Source of the DNA: JBDTCS01 sp039923455
Lineage (GTDB): Bacteria; Bacteroidota; Ignavibacteria; Palsa-1295
NCBI GenBank assembly: GCA_039923455.1
Contig: JBDTCS010000308.1
Span: 1 to 13,421 of the forward strand
DNA length: 13,421 bases
Direction: 5' to 3'
The position numbers were made by a program, and so were the translations under genes. Position 1 is the stretch's first letter. The number at the start of each line of letters is the position of its first letter. The notes under the pieces were generated by a model, which worked only from the letters and a program-made list of their open reading frames with translations, had not been told where the DNA came from and did no database searches. Shown here in pieces: positions 1-6,913 of this stretch.

Positions 1-1312
1 TATACACGTGGCCATCCCGCGCATCTGTGAAGTTATCGAGGCAATCATTATAGCTATAATCATCTGCACCAAAATGTCGAAAATATAAATTCTCCGGAAG
101 GCCGTAGTCGAGATGTGGAGGGTCAAAATATTCGGTCGTGTTATCCGGCTTCAGGTTTACGATTCGTGTACTATCCACTTTGACGACAAGGCGAGTGACG
201 AGTGTGTCCTCCATTGTTGCAGCAAAATTGTCGGGCACACTGCGCGAAGTCCCTTCCGGATTATCTCGTGCATAGCCGTAATAACTGATCGGCTTACGAT
301 CGACGAACGCCTTGCCGAGAGGGTTGTACACTCTAATGAAGGCAGCTTGCGTATACGTTGTGCCATCGTCGTCGCGGGTGATCGTACGTGCGGGAACCGT
401 GACCGAGGTGGACATGAATCCACTATTGCACATATTCCCGAACAGTATTGTGTTCGGCATTAGCGGAAGCAACTTCACGTAGTCCGATGTAAATAGCAAC
501 GAACGATCCTCGGTTGGAATAATGCTCTTCTGCCACTTTATTTTTTTCGGATTTACTTTGATCGATTTTGCGAGTGCCAATTGGCCAATGTGGAGTTTAT
601 CGGATGTGCCGCTTCCGGCCTTCGCATCGATCGCATTCTTGAGTTCGTCATCGTTTTTGACGGCAGCAAGGTTAAGTACCGATCCGACATAGAATCCATT
701 AATGAGCCCGTGACCATCAATGATCACCAATCCATAATCCTTGAACGTTTCTACGAGACCGTAAGAGCATTGCTCATCCTTAGCCACTGTGACATTAAGT
801 CCCAAGCCAGAGTTGGTAAGCAGTGTGAGCGTTTTTTGCAGCTGCTCACTTACTCCAGGTAACGATTTTGTATCAGTTGCAAAAAGCAGCACTTTTTTAT
901 TGTTGACTTTATTATTGGAGAGGATCTGGTTATTTGAGCCACCGAACTCCTTCAATACATCCCCCGAGCCCCCACCGCGAAACAGACTATTGCCGCTGTC
1001 ATCGACCTCGTCGAAGGAAAACGTTGTGCGTAACCCCGAATTCAATTCGATCGAAATATTCGTGCTGTCGAGCGAGACCGCAAACCGAACATTCGGCTGT
1101 TGTAGCAGCCAGTCGGTTGTTAGCTCGATCGCTTTGCGAGGGTCGCCATTCGTTTGGTCTGCATATCGAAGAAATCTTGATTGTGCAGAATCCAAAATGG
1201 TATGCACCTCAAACAGAGAAGGCGGGCTGCTCTGCATCGCCTGCGTCGGCGATTTGCAGCGCGAAAAAGTAAATGCCAATGCGATGAGCGCGAGGAGTTT
1301 GAGTGTGTTCAT
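1..1312 (-). CDS. Array gene 1 (partial): putative lipoprotein with caspase-like dyad and FISUMP domain
   Basis: The gene starts at 1312 (ATG) and is open for 437 codons to the left window edge, where it is cut just after the FISUMP domain begins (residues ~425-437, TDARDGHVY). Residues 1-19 form a short hydrophobic leader ending in FSRC-K, so Cys19 is the likely lipidated residue. Residues 31-110 match the N-terminal domain of the paralogues (TNGDPRKAIELT, NSGLRTTFSF). An R112-Gly-Gly-Gly linker follows. Next comes a region with strand NKKVLLF (~138), then YGLVIIDGHG with His201, then MPNTILFGNMCNSG with Cys295, the layout of a clan CD Cys/His dyad. The hinge HFGADDYSY is at ~413-421. Its closest relative in the window is gene 3 (both have INGFYVGS and VPART motifs). 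It lies 19 bp downstream of gene 2, so co-transcription is likely. Peptidase activity is inferred from motifs only; the role is unknown. Confidence 0.85.
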   Translation of the reverse strand, partial: MNTLKLLALIALAFTFSRCKSPTQAMQSSPPSLFEVHTILDSAQSRFLRYADQTNGDPRKAIELTTDWLLQQPNVRFAVSLDSTNISIELNSGLRTTFSFDEVDDSGNSLFRGGGSGDVLKEFGGSNNQILSNNKVNNKKVLLFATDTKSLPGVSEQLQKTLTLLTNSGLGLNVTVAKDEQCSYGLVETFKDYGLVIIDGHGLINGFYVGSVLNLAAVKNDDELKNAIDAKAGSGTSDKLHIGQLALAKSIKVNPKKIKWQKSIIPTEDRSLLFTSDYVKLLPLMPNTILFGNMCNSGFMSTSVTVPARTITRDDDGTTYTQAAFIRVYNPLGKAFVDRKPISYYGYARDNPEGTSRSVPDNFAATMEDTLVTRLVVKVDSTRIVNLKPDNTTEYFDPPHLDYGLPENLYFRHFGADDYSYNDCLDNFTDARDGHVY

Positions 1313-1331
1313 GATGATTGTTTTCTAAAAA

Positions 1332-3122
1332 TTAATCTTTGAGGCAACGACAGGGCAATGCTGCTGATTTACCGAATGCACTTTGTGTCAAGACCGGATG
1401 AAACGGAATGTTTCTTGTAAATTGAAAATTTATTGCGTCGGTTGCATTCGATTCTGTTGTTGCCCAATATCCGGATGATTCGCCCTTATTCCACCATATC
1501 TGATCAGCGTGAACAGAACTCGGATCGATCGCCGTGAGGAAGCCGCTTGGTAGAACAGAAAATCCACTGCTATTAATATTGCTACCGGGTGTCGAAGGAG
1601 TGAGCCAAAGGTTATCCGACTCCATTGCATTTGCCGCGACATCACCACCGCCGAGAGTTGCAATCGCTTGTTTCCATTCTAACTCGCTCGGCAGATGCCA
1701 ACCGTTGGGACAAATCCCTTTTACTTTGCTCGGCGAGGAGCTACTTGATGCCGCTCCTTGCATTAAGGTATTCCAATCGTAGAGCCTGCCATAGATCGCT
1801 GCATTCGATGGGTCGTCCTCGTATACTCTGCTTCCCTGTGCGTTAAACGCGAGATTCTCCACCATCCACTTTTGCTTGCCTATGCAGACGGCATGATAGA
1901 AATGTTGATCTCGCGCATCGGTGAAGGTATCGATACAGCCTTGATAGCTATAGTCATCGGCACCAAAATGTTTAAAGAGTAATGCATTTCCAAATATTAA
2001 TGGATCGACATACTCGGTCGTATGATCCGTCTGAAGATTCGCTATTCCGGTGCTATCGCCATCTACGACTAACGCATGCACAAGAGTATCAAACATTGCG
2101 TTACTGAATGGCACATTTACCGAACCAGAGGTACCGTCGGAAAATGCATACCCATAATAGCTGATAGGATTTAACCCCATGAACGCTGTTTTCATTGGCG
2201 TATTTGAGTTAAATACCGGTGAGCTTTGACCACTATAACACATATTACCAAATACGACTGTACCTGGCATGGAATGAAGAGAAGTGATGTAATCAGTCGT
2301 TGTGAGGATTTGGGTGGTTCTTCCAATGTCAATTTTCTTGGGCCACAATGGTGTGCTAAGATTGATCCGGATTGCTTTGCCGATTCGTAATGCTCCCGAT
2401 AATAGTTTATCCAAACAATCCTGCCCAAGCTGTTTTATAATGATCGCCCGTACCTGCTCTTCAGTAATAGTCGCGTCTGGATAAATGGAAAAGGAGGAGC
2501 CGGTTAAGAAAACATCCGGACCTCCATGCGTATCAATGATCACCAATCCATAGTCCTTAAAACTCTCAACCGTTTGATAGGTGCATTGCTCATCCTTCAA
2601 GACTGTTACATCGAGACCTAATCCGGAATTTGTAAAATAATCAACAATTTTCTGTATTTGGCCTGCAGTATAAAATTGACTAAAGCCGGCAAGATAGAGC
2701 AGCACCTTTTTGTTCGAGATCGTATTGGACGAACCGGTCGAGGAGACTTCTAAAGGTGGAGTGGTGATCTCGGACCCGCCACCCTTGAAAAGGCTCAGCC
2801 CTGTGGGATCGATAAGATCAATGGAAAAGGTTGTCTGCAATCCGGAGTTGAGTAAGATATCAATATAGCCACTATCGCGAGCCTGTGCATCTTTGATGGC
2901 CGGCTGCGACTTTATCCATGTCGCTGTCAGCATTAGCGCTTTTCGCGGATCGCCGTTCGTCTGATCTGCAAATTGCAGAAATTGTTTTGCAGTGGTATCG
3001 AGTACTCTTGCAACTTCAATTACCGAAGGCGAACTTGATTGCGGCTGCGTCGGTGCAGTCGTCTTGCACTGCGAAAGAGTGATGGCCAATACGACCAGCG
3101 CGATCAGTTTGAGTGTTTTCAT
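1332..3122 (-). CDS. Array gene 2: putative lipoprotein with caspase-like dyad and C-terminal FISUMP domain
   Basis: The product is 596 residues. I chose ATG 3122 because it opens directly on a leader (MKTLKLIALVVLAITLSQC) aligned with those of the other copies; an upstream ATG at 3203 would overlap gene 3. Cys19 is the likely lipid site, although Gln at -1 is atypical. Residues 20-110 are the shared N-terminal domain, and K113-Gly-Gly-Gly is the linker. The caspase-like region has NKKVLLY at ~137-143, GLVIIDTHG with His199, and TVVFGNMCYSG with Cys295. The hinge HFGADDYSY is at 385-393. The FISUMP domain is at ~397-596 (VCIGKQKWM, YGRLYDW, ICPNGWHLPS, NSSGFSVLPSG), ending CRCLKD. It is closest to gene 5 (DTHG-x-P, CYSG, no VPART insertion). 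The 56-bp gap before it is the longest in the array and contains an AT-rich TATTTTTT, so an internal promoter is possible but weakly supported. Confidence 0.92.
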   Translation of the reverse strand: MKTLKLIALVVLAITLSQCKTTAPTQPQSSSPSVIEVARVLDTTAKQFLQFADQTNGDPRKALMLTATWIKSQPAIKDAQARDSGYIDILLNSGLQTTFSIDLIDPTGLSLFKGGGSEITTPPLEVSSTGSSNTISNKKVLLYLAGFSQFYTAGQIQKIVDYFTNSGLGLDVTVLKDEQCTYQTVESFKDYGLVIIDTHGGPDVFLTGSSFSIYPDATITEEQVRAIIIKQLGQDCLDKLLSGALRIGKAIRINLSTPLWPKKIDIGRTTQILTTTDYITSLHSMPGTVVFGNMCYSGQSSPVFNSNTPMKTAFMGLNPISYYGYAFSDGTSGSVNVPFSNAMFDTLVHALVVDGDSTGIANLQTDHTTEYVDPLIFGNALLFKHFGADDYSYQGCIDTFTDARDQHFYHAVCIGKQKWMVENLAFNAQGSRVYEDDPSNAAIYGRLYDWNTLMQGAASSSSSPSKVKGICPNGWHLPSELEWKQAIATLGGGDVAANAMESDNLWLTPSTPGSNINSSGFSVLPSGFLTAIDPSSVHADQIWWNKGESSGYWATTESNATDAINFQFTRNIPFHPVLTQSAFGKSAALPCRCLKD

Positions 3123-3178
3123 AATAAGTAGGTCTTTAAAAAATAATTTGTATAACTGGTACCTCTTCCTCACCTCTG

Positions 3179-5068
3179 TTACGGATCTTTCACACAGCGG
3201 CACGGGAGACTAAATCCATTGTCGGAGCCTGACGGAATAAGTGCCCCGGGAAATACTAAGTTAGAATCATAGTTGAACAGGTCATCGATTGCATAGTAGC
3301 CGGGTGCTCCGAGCGACGCGCTCCAAAACGCTCCAATTACGTGGATATTACCAAATACCGAAGTAGTTCGGCCAGATAGAGAATCTGTATGCTGAACGTA
3401 GTAGCCACCGGGTAGCGCGGAAAAACCGCTGCTGTTGGTTGCACCCACATTAGGGCTTGTCCATAGTGGCGAAACCGATTTCATGGCACCTCCGGCTAAG
3501 CCAGGAGTGCCCGGACTTATAAAGTTGGATAATTGCAGCCATTCCGGTTGACTTGGAACGTGCCATCCTTTTGGACAAATGCCGCGAACGCCACTCGGAT
3601 TCGCATTTGTCAAGCTCCCTCCTTGCATCAGAGCGTTCCAGTTATATAACCTGCCATAGATTGCTGCATTCGCGGGATCGTTGTCATAGGCCATGCTACC
3701 GGGCACATCATAATTAAGATTCTGCGCCATCCATGATTGCTTGCCAATACAAACGGTTGCATACTTTTGTCCATCGCGCGAGTCGAGTATGGAATCTCCA
3801 CACTTTTGATAACTGTAATCGTTCGCACCAAAATGGCGGAATGATAAATATCCGTACAAACGATTGGAGAGATGTGGCGGATCGGAATACTCGGTATTGT
3901 TATCTCGTTTCAGGTTTGCAATTTCGGTGCTATCTATGCTGACAACTAGGCGCGTCACGAGAGTATCTTCCATAGTGGCTGCAAAGTCATCCGGCACGGA
4001 TCGAGAAGTCCCCACTGGGAAATCTCGCGCGTATCCAAAATAACTTATTGGCTTTCGATCCATGAATGCCTTCCCTATCGGATTGCAATTGAAAGTGAAC
4101 GACGGCCGGTTCGCCTTTGTACCGTCTTGCAGCGTTACTGTGCGAGCTGGAACGTTCACCGTGGTTGCCATGAATCCACTCTCGCACATATTGCCAAAGA
4201 TGACGGTGTTCGGCATCGGCGGCAAAAGCTGAATATATTCGGAAGTAAAAAGCAACGTGCGATCCTTAGTTGGAATAACACTCTTCTGCCAATTTGCTTT
4301 CGAAAGATTTCCCTTAACAGAGGTTGCAAGTGCCAGCTGACCGGTGAGTAGCTTTGCTGCTGTCCCAGCTCCGGCTTGCGCATCTACGGCAGATTTCAAG
4401 TCGTCGTCTGTTTTGACAGCTGCTAAGTCGAGCGTTGAACCCACATAGAATCCGTTAATCACACCGTGACCATCAATGAGCACCAATCCGTAATCCTTGA
4501 ACGTCTCGACAAGGCCGTACGTACATTGCTCATCTTGGAACATGGAAACATCAAGTCCTAAGCCCGAATTGGTTAGCCGCTTGTAGGTTCTTTGTAGTTG
4601 AGCTTTCACTGCAGGGAGTGTCTTCGTATCCGTTGCGTATAGCAGTACTTTTTTATTGAGGATAGTATTGCTCGAAAGGATTTCATCTTTCACATTCCCG
4701 AACGCTTCAAGGATGTCACCTCCCCCGCCACCACGAAAGGGCGTATGGCCACTATCATCGACTTCAAGAAACGAGAATGTTGTGTGCAGACCAGAATTCA
4801 ACTCAATGGAGATGTAGGTGCTATCCAAGGAAACTGCGTTACGAACGTTGGGTTGCAAGAGCAACCAGTCCGTAGTTAACTCAATAGCCTTTCCGGGGTC
4901 GCCATTAGTTTGATCCGCATATTGAATGAACTTTGCTTGCGCAGAATCCAAGATGGCATGCACCTCGAGCAAGGAAGGTGGGCTGCTCTGCATCACCTGC
5001 GTGGGAGATTTGCATTGTGAAAAAATCAGGGCGATTCCCACAAGCTCAAGAAGCCTTAGTGTTCTCAT
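3179..5068 (-). CDS. Array gene 3: putative lipoprotein with caspase-like dyad and C-terminal FISUMP domain
   Basis: The product is 629 residues, the longest complete copy. The start at 5068 gives a leader MRTLRLLELVGIALIFSQC aligned with its paralogues; an upstream in-frame ATG at 5119 would overlap gene 4. Cys19 is the probable lipid anchor. R112 is followed by five glycines, the longest form of the linker. His201 lies in GLVLIDGHG and Cys295 in TVIFGNMCESG, so the dyad spacing of 94 matches gene 1. Between Cys295 and KPISYFGYA (~339) it carries the VPART/DGT insertion seen only here and in gene 1. The hinge RHFGANDYSY is at 411-420. The FISUMP domain is at ~426-629 (TVCIGKQSWMAQNLN, YGRLYNW, ICPKGWHVPS, NSSGFSALPGG), ending CRCVKDP. 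The gene lies 32 bp downstream of gene 4 on the same strand. A surface protease with a binding head is an inference; no substrate is suggested. Confidence 0.92.
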   Translation of the reverse strand: MRTLRLLELVGIALIFSQCKSPTQVMQSSPPSLLEVHAILDSAQAKFIQYADQTNGDPGKAIELTTDWLLLQPNVRNAVSLDSTYISIELNSGLHTTFSFLEVDDSGHTPFRGGGGGDILEAFGNVKDEILSSNTILNKKVLLYATDTKTLPAVKAQLQRTYKRLTNSGLGLDVSMFQDEQCTYGLVETFKDYGLVLIDGHGVINGFYVGSTLDLAAVKTDDDLKSAVDAQAGAGTAAKLLTGQLALATSVKGNLSKANWQKSVIPTKDRTLLFTSEYIQLLPPMPNTVIFGNMCESGFMATTVNVPARTVTLQDGTKANRPSFTFNCNPIGKAFMDRKPISYFGYARDFPVGTSRSVPDDFAATMEDTLVTRLVVSIDSTEIANLKRDNNTEYSDPPHLSNRLYGYLSFRHFGANDYSYQKCGDSILDSRDGQKYATVCIGKQSWMAQNLNYDVPGSMAYDNDPANAAIYGRLYNWNALMQGGSLTNANPSGVRGICPKGWHVPSQPEWLQLSNFISPGTPGLAGGAMKSVSPLWTSPNVGATNSSGFSALPGGYYVQHTDSLSGRTTSVFGNIHVIGAFWSASLGAPGYYAIDDLFNYDSNLVFPGALIPSGSDNGFSLPCRCVKDP

Positions 5069-5100
5069 AATCTCATCGATACATTTATGATGTTCCAATC

Positions 5101-6885
5101 TCACGGATCCTTCACGCAACGGCAGGATTCACCTCCATAATCGCCTTCTCTGATTACGCCATGAACCGCGTCTTGTAAGCCAAAGCTAAGCGGTTGATTG
5201 AATGCAGGATTCGTGCTCGTCGTGCGAAAGAGTGCCCAATTATGTAGCTGATAAAAACTAACGGAGTCCTTGCCTCTGTAGAACGACCCCGCCGGAAGCG
5301 CCGAAAACCCACTGCTGTTGGTAGCACTGTTCCAATAGCCGACCTTACTTATGCCCATTGCTCGCATTTTCAGATCAGCTGCTAGTGGACCTCCAAGTGT
5401 CGTGAGCATTTCCGTAAATTCTGCATCGCTCGGTAGGTGCCATCCTTTCGGACATACTCCTTGCAACGCGGTTGCATTGTCATAGAGTCGTCCGTAAGTA
5501 TCGCAATTCGCCGAGTTGTTGTAGTAGCACAAACTACCTGGTGCATCGAAATTAAGGTTTTGCGCCATCCAAACTTGTTTCCCGATGCAGACAGTCTTAT
5601 AGGTCTGTCCATCACGTGCATCGGTGAACGGTTGACCACAAGATGAGTAAGAATAATCATCTGCACCGAAGTGATCGAATTGAAGCTTACTGAATGATGG
5701 CTGAATGTAGATCTGTCCCGAGGCATCTTTGTAGGCATCACCGGTACTATCACTATTGATCACAAGCCGTTGAACAAGCGAATCTTCCATAGCTTTCGCG
5801 AATGCATCTCCGACGAGAGAAGATGTACCGTCAGAAGATCCATACGAGTAATAGCTAATGGGTTGCTTAGATGTCCATGCCGATTGGATAGGATAATCAA
5901 TATTTACTGTATAGCGTGCGATCGCGTCGGTTGGTCCTTGTTTCTGCCAACCTGAGTAACAGAAATTCCCCACGATGATCGTGCTGGGCATCTGCGAAAG
6001 TCCACCGATGTACTTGCCGGTAACAAAAACTCTATACGGATTTCCGCTTCGCTTAATAAATTGCTGCCACTTAAGCGGATTACTTCCTTCGTTATCCCAG
6101 GTACCCAAACGCAGTGATCCGTTGCGAATTGCCTCGGCTGTTCCTGGACCCAGAGCTTGATCGACATTAGCTACGAGATCGTCCTCTGTCAGCGGGATAA
6201 GATTTTGCGCCGAGTCCCACTTGATATCTCCAGTCACGACTTTTGCGCCGGAGTAAAATCCGTTTGGAAGTCCGTGTGAGTCGATGAACACCAATCCGTA
6301 ATTCGAAAATGTGTTGAGTGTCTGAAGCGATTCGCCATAGCTCACTGTCACTTCAAAATCACTTCCTGCATTTTTGATACGAGCCACGAGCGCGTCTACT
6401 TCATCCTGATGATACAAACTATGCGAGTCACATTGGCCCAGAACAAACGGCGTATAGATGAGTACTTTCTTGTTAGGAATTGTGTGCGTAGCAAGTACAT
6501 CGGGAGTTAATCGCAGCTCAAAATTTGCGGGCTCTCCACCTCGAGTGGGCGAAAGACTATCGGCGCCTACAACACCAAAACTAAAATTGGTATGCATGCC
6601 AGATTGTAATTCGATATCAAGATCGGTACTATCGAAAGCCCCAACACTTTTCACGCTCGGCAAACTCTTTAACCAATCGGCAGTGAGCATCATGACTTGC
6701 CCAGGAGTGCTCGAAAGATTTGCTTGCGCAAGATCGTAGAACTTCACCTGTACGGTATCCAATGTTTGCAGACCCACGAGGATCGAGGCAGACGAAGTAG
6801 TGTTGGGCCCTGTAGGTTGCGAAGCTTTACAACAGCACAATACAAATGCGACGGATACGAGTGCAAATATTTTCACAATATTCAT
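5101..6885 (-). CDS. Array gene 4: divergent putative lipoprotein with caspase-like dyad and FISUMP domain
   Basis: The product is 594 residues and starts at ATG 6885, with GAAAAG just upstream as a weak ribosome-binding site. The leader ends VLCCCK, placing three cysteines at 17-19; Cys19 aligns with the lipid cysteine of the other copies. It is the most divergent copy. The DEQCT motif is missing, the spacing from His204 (FIDSHG) to Cys309 (IIVGNFCYSG) is 105 rather than 94-96, and the linker is T-R115-Gly-Gly-Glu. The core is intact: NKKVLIY at ~138, NYGLVFIDSHG, PISYYSYGSSDGTS at 342-354, and the hinge HFGADDYSY at 405-413. The FISUMP domain (~418-594) is the shortest because the stretch between YGRLYDN and GVCPKGWH is compressed; it has SANCDTYGR with an extra Cys and ends CRCVKDP. 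It sits 28 bp from gene 5 and 32 bp from gene 3. Confidence 0.92.
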   Translation of the reverse strand: MNIVKIFALVSVAFVLCCCKASQPTGPNTTSSASILVGLQTLDTVQVKFYDLAQANLSSTPGQVMMLTADWLKSLPSVKSVGAFDSTDLDIELQSGMHTNFSFGVVGADSLSPTRGGEPANFELRLTPDVLATHTIPNKKVLIYTPFVLGQCDSHSLYHQDEVDALVARIKNAGSDFEVTVSYGESLQTLNTFSNYGLVFIDSHGLPNGFYSGAKVVTGDIKWDSAQNLIPLTEDDLVANVDQALGPGTAEAIRNGSLRLGTWDNEGSNPLKWQQFIKRSGNPYRVFVTGKYIGGLSQMPSTIIVGNFCYSGWQKQGPTDAIARYTVNIDYPIQSAWTSKQPISYYSYGSSDGTSSLVGDAFAKAMEDSLVQRLVINSDSTGDAYKDASGQIYIQPSFSKLQFDHFGADDYSYSSCGQPFTDARDGQTYKTVCIGKQVWMAQNLNFDAPGSLCYYNNSANCDTYGRLYDNATALQGVCPKGWHLPSDAEFTEMLTTLGGPLAADLKMRAMGISKVGYWNSATNSSGFSALPAGSFYRGKDSVSFYQLHNWALFRTTSTNPAFNQPLSFGLQDAVHGVIREGDYGGESCRCVKDP

Positions 6886-6913
6886 CTTTTCATTCTTGAC
6901 GTATTCTCAGCGA

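Noticed and set aside
789..1328. 179-codon plus-strand open frame over the start of array gene 1
   Set aside because: It is antisense to the leader and N-terminal domain conserved in five paralogues and shows no protein-like domain.
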